Origin: Amoebidium appalachense
Taxonomy: Eukaryota; Ichthyosporea
NCBI GenBank assembly: GCA_963693365.1
Contig: CAVNZM010000001.1
Location: forward strand, 7,068,001-7,132,000
Length of the DNA stretch: 64,000 nucleotides
Direction of reading: 5' to 3'
A model generated the notes under the pieces. It was not told the DNA's origin. It saw only the letters and a list, made by a program, of their open reading frames with translations, and made no database searches. Positions 34,571 to 47,317 of this stretch are shown here, one piece after another; the stretch's first letter is position 1, and the number at the start of each line of letters is the position of its first letter. The translations under genes were made by a program, and so were the position numbers.

Positions 34571-36236
34571 AGGTATGTTGAGCCTGGCCGCAGGGGGACA
34601 GCACTCAAAGTGACTATGTACGTATGTGCGTAGTACGTGCCTGCAGGACTCAAAGTTACATTCGTGCTTCTTGCATTTTTTTATGTATGTTTTTATATCC
34701 ACGCGCCGTAATTGAACACTTAGAGTCACCACACCATGTCTTTTTGAAGCTTCTCCAACTGCCGCCAAGTGTACATGTACGTGCACTGATCTGAATTTCA
34801 TCTGATAAGACACAACAATGTTTCCGGATAGGTATACATTTTGTCACGTGAAGGCTTCTCGGAATGGAAAAGATAAGCACCCACACAGTCACTGCATCAA
34901 CACGATGGACACAAAAAGCATTGTTGAAATATACGGGATTTCGCTGAAATATTATAAATATCAATGAATGTATGCGGATTTAACCGACAGTGTTTTTGCA
35001 CAAATGTATATTGACGACAACCGATGTACGTGAGGGCTGGCATAGCCACAGCCATTCCTCGGACTTTGGAATGTGTCTCCATACAGGCGCCGCCGCGCCG
35101 GCCGTGGTTGCCAACTTGCATGCACGCGAGATCATGTGCGGGCACTGAAAGAGGGTAATGCTGCAAATCATGACCTACTTGTTTCGCACATGTGTCTTCT
35201 TGCCTACTTCTATTTAGCATGCATTTATTATATCTATAAAGTCAAGTGTCAGTCTAAAAAAGCAGGGCGTCCAATGCCCCATAAATTGGATTGATATGAT
35301 TGGTGCAATTTTATACCAGGTGACGTCAATTATCTTCCAGCATAAACGGGTGCAGGAATAGTGACGCAAGACCATGATTTCAGCGTTCGGCAGCCATTGT
35401 TCGGTTCATTGTTCGGTTCATTTTCCTTTCATATGTTGCCCATGTACATCTAGATTTATTACTCTTGAATTAGCCATTTGCTTGGACCTGGCGACAGCGA
35501 CATTTATCCACGCTGCATTCCAGTCTGGAAGCATCTCAACATTCCTTGCATACCAAAGATAAAGATTTGAACGTGCTGGGGGCGCCCGGGCGGACGTTGC
35601 GAACGGTTCAGGTGGTGGTGTAGGAAAGTATGATATGCGATGAATTCTGGAATATTTTTTCTACCACTACCTGTAATATTTTGACCACTTGCGAAAATCA
35701 TGTTAGGTGGTGGTGCACGGTTTTTATGTCATACAAGTTCTGTCTGTCCAATCATTTTGACACCAAAAGTATGCTCCGATTGGGTTGATTGGTCCATGTT
35801 TATGCATTGGTGTGATTTGCTCAAGCTTCAAGGTCGGTTCAACTCGGTTGCTGCCGATGATTGGCTTAGCTTACCCTCGTCATCACCTAATTAGCGTTGC
35901 CATTGGGTACATCTATTCCAAGAATGTTTAGAAATGTTTATCCGTTTAGCGATTGGCTGTTTATCGTGTAAAGCAAATCCGTCTTTTCACTTACTGCATT
36001 CCACCCGGCATGCCATCGATCTAGATTGAATGTGGGCTTTCTTCGTAAGTTGTAACACCCCCAGTTGTTTTGGGTGGAATGCGGGTGCCTCCGGGTGGAA
36101 TGCTGCTTAAAAAACCCCGATAAAAGCAACGTGGCAAAATAGAACGTTGATTCCAATATTTAGACGTGGCCAATCATATCGCCTATTTAAACAAATCCCT
36201 GGATAAAAAACGAGTCACGTTGAGGTCCCTCCACCA
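34571..36236. other. unique intergenic DNA
   Basis: No gene supported. CCAAT/ATTGG pentamers recur between 35740 and 36190. GACCTGGCGACAGCGACA at about 35486 resembles GACCTGGGTACAGCGACA at about 16885, suggesting another dispersed fragment. Confidence 0.5.
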
Positions 36237-36267
36237 CTACCTCCGCTTCGCAACATGGGCGGGACAG

Positions 36268-36336
36268 GCCCGGGGGAAGGAAGAGGTGTCATGCATGAAC
36301 GACAGCCCGGGGGAAGGAAGAGGTGTCATGCATGAA
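36268..36336 (+). repeat. two-unit tandem repeat, about 32 bp
   Basis: GCCCGGGGGAAGGAAGAGGT and the following 12 bases occur at 36268-36299 and again at 36305-36336. Confidence 0.9.
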
Positions 36337-36398
36337 AGCGCACTGCTGCAGTGGAGTCTGACTCGTGACCACCGAAGGAGTCCGACCGGCTCCGGCAG

Positions 36399-36482
36399 CT
36401 TCTGCGAACATGAGCATGCGTGTACATAGACTAGGCTGGACTTCTGCGAACATGAGCATGCGTGTACATAGGCTAGGCTGGA
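36399..36482 (+). repeat. two-unit tandem repeat, 42 bp
   Basis: Units 36399-36440 and 36441-36482 differ at one or two positions. They lie close to the 32-bp pair at 36268. Confidence 0.92.
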
Positions 36483-36601
36483 CTTGAACCTAGGCCTGGC
36501 CCGGCTTGCATGAGGAACCCTCAGGCCCTGTTGAACGGTTTGGGCTTGAGTCACCACCACATCACATATACGGTAGGTCGTGGGACAGACAATTCTGAAT
36601 C

Positions 36602-36640
36602 AGTGTGTGTGTGTGTGTCACAGTGTGTATGTGTGTGTGT

Positions 36641-36689
<49 letters not shown>

Positions 36690-36701
36690 ACGTGTGTGTG
36701 T

Positions 36702-36760
<59 letters not shown>

Positions 36761-36763
36761 GTC

Positions 36764-36819
<56 letters not shown>

Positions 36820-36962
36820 ATGTGCGTGTGCGGTGTGTGTGTGTGTGTTCAACGGTGTCTGTGACAGTGTGTACGTGTGCGTGTGTGACGGGGTGTGCGT
36901 CACGGTCTGCGTGTGTCCGTGCGTGTGTGCGCGCGTGTGTGATGGTGTGTGTGTGTGTGTAA
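36602..36962. repeat. (GT)n block with CAGT/CACG interruptions
   Basis: Long interrupted GT arrays. Weaker GT-rich sequence continues to about 37270, then CT arrays (37275-37393). Confidence 0.92.
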
Positions 36963-37398
36963 GGCCGGGCCACTCAGTACTAGTCTGATGCTTGTGTGTG
37001 TGACTGTCAACTGTGCGTGTGTGGTCACTATGTATTTGCGTCACTGTGTGTGTGTGCGACCGCCATAGGACTTACTGGCGTGCCACATACGCGTGTTTCA
37101 GTGTGTGTGCGCGTGTGTGCAGGTCACCGTTGTGTGTGTGTGTCGGTATGTGTCGGTGTACGTGTCAGTGCAAGTGTGTGTGTATGTGTCAGACCACGGT
37201 GTGCGCCACGGACAGTCTATGCGTGTGTGTGCCATTACGCGTACGTGCATGTATGTGTGTGTGTGTCTCCGAGGCTCTCTCTCTCAGAGTCTCTCTCTCT
37301 CTCTCTCTCTCTAAGGCTCCCGCTAGCTCTCTCACCCCCTCCACCCCCCACCCCCCCCCCCCCCCCCTCTCTCTCTCTCTCAGTCTCTCTCTTGATAA

Positions 37399-37472
37399 GT
37401 CGCCTATGAGCCACATGTGGCTCATTCAAGCCGAACGAGCCACCAGAGTGGCCCGTTAACGTTTCAGGCGAC
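37399..37472. repeat. nested palindrome (cruciform-prone)
   Basis: The outer inverted repeat GTCGCCT/AGGCGAC (37399-37405 and 37466-37472) encloses a perfect 20-bp palindrome (37406-37425) and a second hairpin, CGAGCCAC/GTGGCCCG-like, at 37436-37455. Confidence 0.85.
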
Positions 37473-37696
37473 CCCCCCTACAGCTTAGTGGTCGAGAGTC
37501 GCGCGTGCTTTCTTGGCATGCCCAGTTAGCTGCTGAAGTTTCGTGCCTTTTTTGTTTCTGGACCAAGGTGATTGGTGCAATAAAAGAGGGTGCCAGCGCT
37601 TGCCAATCAACAAGGGGTATCGTGTTTTTTCCACATTCCTCGTCTGTCGCCAGATCAAAATTGGCCCAGGGGGCCCTCCAAAGAGGGTGAACCGCT

Positions 37697-38037
37697 GGAA
37701 AACGCTCATAGTGAACTCGATGAAAAGACAACATAAAGCCTCCCAAACTTTGCCCCAGGCAAGCTACCACACTGTTTTTTTGCTTTCTACTACTTCTTAA
37801 AGGGCCCGCGCCCCCTTGGGCGACCATATTTTGAGACAACCTAGAATTTGTCCGGAAAGCCTAGTCAGGCTCGATTCCGCCCGACTGCGGACCTCCCGTC
37901 CCGGATGATTTCCGGTGGAAGAGGGACCCTCTACAGAACGCTACATAGTGAACTCGATGAAAACACAACAAAAAGCCTTGAAATTTTGTGACTAGCATGC
38001 CTACATTCTTTTCTTTATTTGCTACTAATTACTATAT
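37697..38037 (+). repeat. pair of diverged direct repeats
   Basis: Units at about 37697-37800 and 37934-38037 share AACGCT, CATAGTGAACTCGATGAAAA, ACAACA and AAAGCC, then drift. They lie between the palindrome at 37399 and the hairpin at 38275, so the whole 37399-38300 interval may be one old element. Confidence 0.6.
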
Positions 38038-38274
38038 GGTGTAGCACGCCGTGGAGAGACGATATTTGGCACGTAACCATGAATTCGACAAGAATATCCA
38101 GTGTCGCTAGCAGCGCCAAGTTCGCAGCGCAGCATACAGCAGTTAGCAGAAACAACACTTACGTGTTCTTGGTGTCCACGTGGTCCGTTAGGTTGTCATG
38201 AACATCGGTATGCAGTTTTTTTCCTGGGTTTCGTGTTGTTACCACTACTTGTATAAGGATCGCGCGCAACTTGT

Positions 38275-38299
38275 CGAACGAGCCACATAAAGTGGCTCG
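38275..38299. repeat. hairpin CGAGCCAC/GTGGCTCG
   Basis: A perfect 8-bp stem with loop ATAAA. With its flank CGAA it repeats the second hairpin of the 37399 palindrome (37432-37455). Confidence 0.8.
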
Positions 38300-38345
38300 A
38301 TCTTGCCGGCGGCTTATTATCTCACACCGGGCACACACACACACA

Positions 38346-38348
<3 letters not shown>

Positions 38349-38412
<64 letters not shown>
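38349..38412. repeat. (CT)n microsatellite
   Basis: About 30 CT units directly after a short CA array. Confidence 0.93.
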
Positions 38413-38413
<1 letters not shown>

Positions 38414-38805
38414 CTCGAGTTCTCTCTCCCTTACGCAAGGGCTCCCCCCCCATCCACACCCCCACCCCCACAAAAACCCCTTTCCCGCCCACTCCTCTCC
38501 CCCCCCCTCCCCCGCCCGCCCGCCCGCCGCCCGCCTCCGAAGTCCCTCGGTATTAGTGTGTTTGGGTGTGTGTGTGTGTGTGTGTTGGATTTTTCTTTTT
38601 TTTGTGTGTGTTTTGGGGGGGGGGGGGGAGAGGGGGGGGGGGGGGTTGTCACAACTACTAGTAACTGTTGCACACCAGCGGCTGGGGGGCACGGGTCATG
38701 CTCATGGCTTAGGCTGAAGTTTATAAGCGGAAGAGCTACGCAAGGTGGTAGGCCCTATGGTCATTCTGAGTGCTGTCTTCCCTGGGGCCTCTTTTTTTTT
38801 TTTTT

Positions 38806-38897
38806 ATGTTGCCGCAGGCGACAGTCACTAGACAATGCCGGTCGTGATGTCGTCATGTCGGACATCATCAGGCGGTGGCTGGTTGAATATCACGCTA
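38806..38897 (+). mobile_element. dispersed repeat fragment, copy 2
   Basis: The partner of 34484-34570, sharing TGTTGCCGCAGGCGACAGTC and downstream blocks, and preceded by a T-run. Confidence 0.65.
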
Positions 38898-38899
38898 AG

Positions 38900-39317
38900 G
38901 ATTTTATATGAAATGAAGTTGGCTATTGACATGCTTGTTTATAAAATTGGATTCGTGATTACAACTTCATAAGCCAGTGGGTAAAAAAAATAGCGTTGGA
39001 GTCTACCTATCATTCAAAGTGGGAAGAAGGGCCCTTGGGGGAGAGGGGGGAGAGGGGGATGCAGAGGAGTGTGGTGAGGTGGTGGTGGTGGGGAGGGGGA
39101 GGGGGGAGGGGTGCCATGTACTCCTTGATATGGAAATTTGCTAAAAGTAAAAGACTGGGGACTTTAAAAGTCTCTCGTGAGGGTAATATGAGCAGGTGGA
39201 CGGAGAAGTGGGCGGGGAGGGGAAGGATGGAATGGGCTGCGGGGATCCGGTTGGGGCGGAGCCGGCGGGAGGGGGGGGAGGGGGCTCTATGTGTGTATGT
39301 GTGTGTGTGTATGTGTG

Positions 39318-39352
<35 letters not shown>

Positions 39353-40205
39353 GATGGGGTTGATGAGGGGCCCCGGAAGGGGAAGAGTGGGTCCTCGGTT
39401 ACTGGGGAGAGAGGTTTGAGAGTGAAGTGCATTTAGCTTTTTGTTTTTTTTTGGTTTTTTTTGTTGTTGTTTGGGGGGGGGGGAGGGGGGGGGGAGGGGG
39501 GGTTTGAGTGTAGGCTAATACGACTGATAAGGAATAGCGGCTTCAAGAAAATTATAAAATGAGAGGAGCGCAGGAGCGGGGGGGGGGGGGGGGGGGGGGG
39601 GGGCTGGAAGGGGAAGAGGTGGAGCGGATAGCCTGGTGGGTTTGGGATGGGAGGAAGGGGTGTTGACCCATAGCAATGCACCGTGACTTATGATATTATA
39701 TATATATATATATATATATATTATGATATTTGTGTGACTCCTATCTGCAAGGCATTCTCCAATGATTATCATAGATAGGATTCCGGAGTTAACCTGTACT
39801 TTTTCGGGGGGAAGGGGGGAAGGGGGTAGCCTCAGGGGGGAGGGGGAGGGGGGGGGGGGGGGAGGGGGGGGGGAGGGGTTCAATTGCAACAAGTTGGGTG
39901 GAGTCGGGGGGCATAGAGAAAAGGTGGGAATGGAAGAAGTAGGGAAGTCCGTTTGCCAAGCCCTCTGATTATGAGTCATATGAAAGTTACCTGGGAATTA
40001 TTGCCGGTGAGTTTTATTGGAAACAATGTGGAAACAGTTGATGGAATAAACTCTAAGCTCTTGTGGAAAAACATAGATATGAATCATCAAAAAATTTTAG
40101 TGGGGTTCACAAAATTTGGCTGTTAGATGCTAAGAAGCTTCTTGATGTTCCGTGTATGCAGCTATGCACCGTGAGACTGCAGTGAAAATGATGCAAGTGT
40201 CGCAA

Positions 40206-40245
<40 letters not shown>

Positions 40246-40317
40246 TGTGTTGTGTATGTGTATATGTGTATGTGTGTATGTGTCTGTGCGTGTGTGTGTC
40301 TGTGCGTGTGTGCGCGC

Positions 40318-40384
<67 letters not shown>

Positions 40385-40804
40385 TGTGTGTGTGTGTGTG
40401 CGTGCGTGTGTGTGTACGTGTGTGTGTGTGAACGGGACGTTGTGACCTGTAATCATGTATGTGTGTATGTGTGTTCGTTTATTTGTAGATTGTGTGTGCA
40501 TCATGGCAGCGGGTGTGTTTTTGTGCACATGTTTTGTGTGCAATGCAGTGCAACACTCACAGGATACATGTGCATGGTTGCTTCGGTGGTTCCATGTGTG
40601 TGCATATAACGGTGTGATGAGAGGGGGCAAGGAGCCGGGGGGGTTGGGGGGCGGAGGGGGGGGGGGGGGGGGAGGGGGGGGGGAATGGAAATTTCCCCTC
40701 CCATTTATGCCAATATCCCGTCTTTTTTATGCGTATGCATGAACTGTGTAAGGTCACCGCATGTGGTGCATGCATGTTTGTGTATGTTGGCTGGGGGGTC
40801 CCTT

Positions 40805-40843
<39 letters not shown>

Positions 40844-41659
40844 GGGGGGAGGGAGACGAGGGGGGGTGGGGGTAAGGGGGTGGGGGTGGGGGGGGGGGGG
40901 GGGGGAGGTGCTCACCTATCTTCAGTGCATATATTCCTCCTCCCATCCAGCTTTCCGCCATCCCTTCCCTTACCCCCCCCCCCCCCCCCCCCCCTCTCCT
41001 CCCAACCTCACTCTTCCTCGAGCGTCAGTGAAATGTGTTTCCCAGATAGCCGTGTGACTTATAGTGTTTTATAACCGCCTTCCCCCTCCCCCCCCCCCCC
41101 CCCCCTCCCTCCCCCCCTGGGGCACGTCATCTTGTCTCTCTCTCACCCTACCACCACCACCACCAACTGCCGTTCCCAGCCAGTGCCTTCTAAGTGCCGC
41201 AATTTATGCACATCTCTGCAGATCCGGCTGCCCCCCCCCCCCCCCCCCCCCTCCCCCTCCCCCTCCTTTCCCCCTTAAAACACCCCCTCTCCTTTACCTC
41301 CTGGAGTCCCCTCCCAGTATAATCGATCGAGCCCCCCCACCCCCCCCCTCACCCTTAACGATTATTCGTGTGCCCACCCACCACCGTGGCGGTCATTTTT
41401 AATGGCAGCCATTTTGCACCCCCCTTAGTCGCACTTTCAGTTATCGACCCCATGGACCCCACTGACCATCTAACTCGTGAGTTATTTTCTCCAAATCACA
41501 GGTCAAATCGGAACCAATTCGAAACCCCGCCTTGTGACGTCTATAGCCATGTGGCTGCAACCCTCATATCATCCCAACCCCCATCCCCCCCCCCCCCCCC
41601 TCCAAATCCCCTCCCCGAACCACCACCACCACCTATTTTTCCTCTTCCCCCCCCCCCCC

Positions 41660-41720
<61 letters not shown>

Positions 41721-42864
41721 ACATACCTGTAACGGGGCCCTGTGGAGCCGAGAGGTTGGAGGTTGGGCTTTGTGTTACTGTGCACCCCCCTCTCCCTCTC
41801 TCCCCCCCCCCCGTCCCCCACATTGTGCCCCAAGGAATAAGGGCTCTTCCCCTTTCCCCCCCTTCCCCACCCAACCAACCACATACATGTGCACCCTGTT
41901 TCGAACCCTCCCCCCCCTCCCCCCTCCCCCCCCCCCCCCCCCCCCCGGGCTCCTGCCGGAGCACGTCGCAATGTATATTACCGCTTACTGTGTGTGCATT
42001 CAAGTGATAACAGATGCATCTTTTTTTGTTGGTTTGGGGGGGGGGGGGGGGGGTTGCCTTGGACAGTATTTTCCACCCTGCCCCTCCCCCTCCCTCTCAG
42101 GCTGCCAGTCTATTCCCCTTCTAGTTTACCTCCTCTGAAAGGAAAGGCTAACCGCTCCCACCACTTAAACCCCCCCCCCTCCCCCCCGGGCCCCAAACAT
42201 GACTCGTCAATTCAGGAAGGTATATCTCAGTCGCATATAAAACCGTGTCAGACTGCCACGTCTGCCCCTTGCGGATAATCACTTGAAATGATGAAAATAT
42301 ATAATCGAAATAAAAACGAACCCTCCCCCCTCCCCCCTACCCCCAACCCCTTCCCCCCACGCCGCACTGCCGCCAATGTTTTTACAAATTCCTCTTGCTG
42401 CAAACACCTTTTTAACAACCATTTCCGAGTGTGAGTTTTTGCACACCTCACATCTATAGTCTTCTGTAAGTTTTTCATCCGATCAAGGTTTTAAGTATGC
42501 CCCCCCTCCCCCCCCCCCCCCCCCCCAGATCCACTTACACCCCAGAAATTATAAGCTAGAGGTGTCAAACAGTCCTCCCCCCCCCCCCCCCCCCCCACCT
42601 GCCCCTCCCCCCCTCCCCCCCCCCCCCCCCCTCCCCCACCCCCAACAACCCCCTACCCCACATATATTTATCATGCCGTGACACAGAACCACTGCCAGTT
42701 GCACACACACAAATCACACACGCGAATCAGGTTCATGAATACAGCCCTGGCAATTCAAAGAAAAATCATCATCAAAAAATCTTTTGGAACCCGCCCCCGC
42801 CCCCCGGCCCCCCTCCCCCTTTCTCATTCACTCCGTATTCCTGCCAGCATGGGCCCCTCCTCCG

Positions 42865-42936
<72 letters not shown>

Positions 42937-43587
42937 TGCTCATACCTCTCTTCTCTCCCCTGCATACCGTAAGGCCTTCCAGTCAACATTCACCCCAAGA
43001 TACACGGCTCAACACTTTCATAGGTCACCCTGTCAGATTTAGCCCCTTCACCTCCTCCCCCTCACCCCCCCCCCCCCCCCCCCCCCCCCCCCACAAAAAA
43101 AAAAAAAAAAAGAAAGAAAGCACGGACAAACGCCACTACCGTCGCCACCACCACCACCACCACCAACGACCCTCATCTTTCGCCCCTGCCCCTTCTCCCC
43201 CCCCCCCCCTCCCCCCCCCCCCCCCCCCCCCTCCCCCCCAGCCCCCTCTCCCACCCCTCCCACACCACCTCCTTGCTCCGGTCTTGCAAACCCCACAAAT
43301 ACCCACTTTATTGCCACCAAAACAGCACCAGTAAGATGATATCCTCAACGTGATATAAAAGAACAGGTGACCTGTCATTTAACAATTGAAAGATGTTCAA
43401 AGACCTCGCGTGCAAGAGTCTGGCATAACTCGGTCACGTGACTGTTCCACGTGGCAGTTGCTGCTGTGGGTGACAGGTGCCAATGCTCACTTATGCCTCC
43501 CATCCCTCTCTCTCTCTCTCTCTGTCTGTCTCTCTCTCTCTCTTTCTCTCTCCCTCTCCCTCCCTCCCTCCCTCCCTCCCTCTCTCC

Positions 43588-43645
<58 letters not shown>

Positions 43646-44318
43646 CCCCCTCCCCTTACCCATGTATGTGGCTGTGTACTGCGTCTCTCCCAGTCTCAGC
43701 CCTCCCCCAACCCCCTCCCCCCTGTCTGACTAATTTTTTCTTTTGTGTGTGTGCTTAGGTTGGGGGGGGGGGGGGGGGGGGGGGGGAGAGAGAGAGGGGG
43801 AGGGGCAGCAAACCAAAAAAAAAAAAAAAAAGAACAGCCCGTTATTGCTGGCCGACCAAGCAATATACCGAGTTTACCGGCTGATGGGCTCACTACGAGA
43901 CAAATCCCAGGGCAGATATCAGACACCTGTCACTCTGTCATGTAAAATGTTTGTGAAATGTCACATTTGCAACAGTGCCTCGGCTAATTGTCCCAGTGAT
44001 ATATACATACATATACGTTCACGTCCGTAGCAGAGCTCTCATTTGTGATGTCCCCTCCTGCCAGAATTTTGGGTGTCGCTTCGAAATGGTTCCGTCTGTA
44101 TGCAGATTATTTCACACTGCACCCCTGCACTTCACCTGGTCAACCACTGAGTTAACGTTACCGCCTTCAAGGACCTTAAGGCACCTTTATCCGTCGCATA
44201 CCAATAAATATATTTATAATATTTGCACCTGCTTTTACACAATGAACGTTTCTCCCTTTTCCCCCTTTTTACGTTTTTTCTGTCGTAGTAGGCGGTGTTG
44301 GCCTGTACTTTCCCCAGT
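38900..44318. other. intergenic simple-sequence desert
   Basis: Long G-runs (39320-39350, 39578-39603, 40807-40842), a TA array (39697-39721), a GT/CG-rich block (40208-40430), C-runs (40975-40994, 41661-41706, 42868-42936, 43066-43092) and CT arrays (43506-43644). Islands of unique sequence (39970-40200, 41360-41580, 43300-43480, 43840-44310) were read on both strands and gave no exon I can defend. The last island precedes the next gene and should hold its promoter. Confidence 0.65.
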
Positions 44319-45181
44319 ATGGACTCCATTGGGGGTGGGGGTGGGGGTGGGCAGAACAACCCACCAACCTCTCTACCACCAATGGACAGGGACACCGCTT
44401 TAACCCTTTTCAAATTACTGCAAACACTCAGCCAGGATTCTCTCGCTAAATTTTCAGCGGAAACACTTTTCAACGAAGCTAAACAGGTCATCGGTTCCGA
44501 CAAAACAGCTTGCAGGGAAAGTGTTGAAAATGACTCGGTTGGTGGTGTGGGCGTCCGGGGACTGACGAAAGGAACAGCGTCAAGCACAGACCAAGAAAGC
44601 AGCGGCACCAATTTGGATAACCTTGGGATAGACAACGAAAATTCGGCACCATGTGGCATAATTTCAAACGACTACTATTGCACAGGCTACTCTGACGATG
44701 TTGGCAGTTCAGGTTCGGACTCCGATTCGAAAGACTCTGCATCAGAGAGCGAATTGGAGGGTGGGGGAGGGCACGAAAACCCAACAGGAGAGATTTCAGA
44801 ATCCCCCCCACCACTTGCAACCAGTCAACCCATCACCCTACGCGACCTAGCGCCCGAGTTTGCACGCGATTGGCCGATTTTTGCGCAAAATGAAGTTTTG
44901 GACCTCACACTGAGCGGTGTGCAGCGGGGCCACTGGGCCCACTGTGTGCTTTGCCGCCTTCTGATTGGCTTACTCACCACCGACAAAACGAAAAGGGCGC
45001 CAGATGTCCCCAGCCAATGGGAGTCGTTTCCGGTGGCAGGAAAGCTCGATTTTGATTGGACGATAGATGATCCTCGCCCGGTGCTCAACCCTGCCTGTGG
45101 GAATGTCCAGGTGAGTGTACATGTTGGTGGAGTTGGGTCTGCTCGTGCGTGAGAGAGGAAAAAGGGGTGGGTGGGGTGGGG

Positions 45182-45216
<35 letters not shown>

Positions 45217-45233
45217 GTGGGTTTTTTTTTTTT

Positions 45234-45264
<31 letters not shown>

Positions 45265-45388
45265 GGGCAAGATTAGTGTTTTGTCGACGTCATTGTTGGT
45301 TTTTGATTAACTGTAGCATCAATGTATAAGCCCGATATCACTCCTACTGATTGTGTATTATCTTTGTTTGACCTTTTTGTATTTTTAG

Positions 45389-45422
<34 letters not shown>

Positions 45423-47279
45423 CTAAAAAAAAAACAAAAAAAAAAACAAAAAAAAAACCCCCCCTTTCCTTTTTATTATTAGTTTTAGTCACAAAGTTTT
45501 CAGTATAACACCGAATGTGTCGGGTCCATTTGATCAGTTTCCATCCCATCCCATCAGTCGTTATTATTGTACTGACAATCTCCCCCTTCCATCCGCCTTG
45601 CCCATTACGTCAATCTCCCAACCCCAAACCCCCTACCCTCCTTCAACTCCTCCCCCCTCCCCCCCCCCCCCCAGACCCTGTCCCTCCCCGGGACCCCCCG
45701 CCCTCTCCCCCCTCTGGAACCCTCCCCCCCCCCCTCCCCCTCCCCCCCCCCCCCTTTTTTTTTCCCCTTTCAATTCACGAAGTGCCATTTTGTATTTAGC
45801 CCCCCCCCTCCCCCATCAACCCATCCCTTGTCCACCCACCCGTCCATTACAGTTGTCCCTCTCTCCCTTTATTAACCCTACCACACCTTCTCTCTTCCCT
45901 TCTTTTATGTCCATATCATCCCAATACCCCACCTCTCCCCTCCCCTCCTCCCCCCCTTCCCCCCGGCTCCCTCTCCCTTTCCCTCCTCCCCCCCCCCTCC
46001 CCTCCCCCCTCCCTTCCCTCACCCCCTCCTTTCCCCTCCCTTCCTCCCCCAAACTTCCTGACCCGTCCCCCTTCCAATCCATCGCCCTATCACCCACACC
46101 ATATGTCAAAACACAGGCCGGGAAAAGCGAGTAAATGCTGATTATGGCCTGGGTTTTCTTTCACTTCTACGGGTGCCTGCCCGTCATTTTCCTCAAGCAG
46201 TTGGGGGGTTTAAGCGCCTCCCAGCAGATCAGGGGGGATTTCGAGTCTTTCAACAACAAGCTGTGCCGCATGCTCAGAGAGCACGGGGAGGAGTGGGGGT
46301 GGCCTGTCTACAATGGGGCCTTGGATGACTTCGACTACTACATTAAACGTTTCCTCGTTCAAAGAGCACGACGTCATGGAGAACGTACCCAATCGGCAAG
46401 GAGGCGTCGTGGCTTTTGGCCAACCGGATGGCGGTCGTGTCCGTCGCAATGCCGTCCTGGTCGTGGTCAGCAACATCACGCATGTGGATCGAATTTTGGG
46501 TCACGTGCTTGGACCAGTCACGAGCGCACATGGACCAAAAATCGATCACACGGGCCAGGTGCGATTGCGGTGCATTGCGATCTGCGATGAGGATGACCGT
46601 AACATCACCTCCAACGGCCAATCGGATCGCACGGAGCGCGGTTTCCATAGCAAACAGGAAGCAACGGGTGTGGACCTATATGGGAGCTTTTCAGGAATTC
46701 CCGGGTTGGATGGGATCGAATTTCCGGGGCTCAGGCAGTGTGTCTGTCAGTGTCTATGGGGCCGTGGGGGTCACGGCAACTCCAGCCCCCATCCTGGCGA
46801 TGGAATTTCTGGAAATTCGCCCTCACAAAATCGAAACAACGGATACCTACGTGGGGTACAGGGAGGGTTTGGACGGGTAACACCTGAGAGACGGTTACGA
46901 AATCCAACCGCGAATTACGGGAAGTCGGGTTACGGCGACACGGGGAGCCAAAATACGGCACTATGAAGATGTGGTGTGGCCCCAGCTGGGCAACAAAACT
47001 ATAAACAAGGTGCGGGCCGAGCACGGGTTCAAACCGGGGAGGGTGACCCAGGCAGCCATGGGTGCTGTGGACTACTTGCACGTGGTCCGGCTGAGCGGGG
47101 TCCCTGTCTGCTTACGACAGAGACAGAGCGGTGCGTTACCTACCCCCCCCCCCCCCCCCTTTTGCCCCCTCACACCCGAGTCTCCCCCCCACCCCCTCTC
47201 CTTCCCCCGCCCGCCCCCCTCCCTTCCCCTCCCTTCTCATCCCCAATGGCCCCTCTCTCTCGTCCCCTCCTCCTCCCCC

Positions 47280-47317
<38 letters not shown>

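Noticed and set aside
34333-34653. Minus-strand ORF with AFLLPIR repeats
   Set aside because: It arises from the GGCAATAGGAACGC tandem repeat and the dispersed fragment at 34484.
36268-36482. CRISPR-like direct repeats
   Set aside because: Two different two-unit tandem duplications in a eukaryotic context, with no repeat-spacer regularity.
36237-36560. Minus-strand ORF with internal peptide repeats
   Set aside because: The peptide repeats are just the 42-bp tandem DNA duplication. No splice or start context.
37456-37839. Minus-strand 127-codon ORF
   Set aside because: It overlaps the palindrome and the diverged repeat pair. Composition and context do not support a gene.
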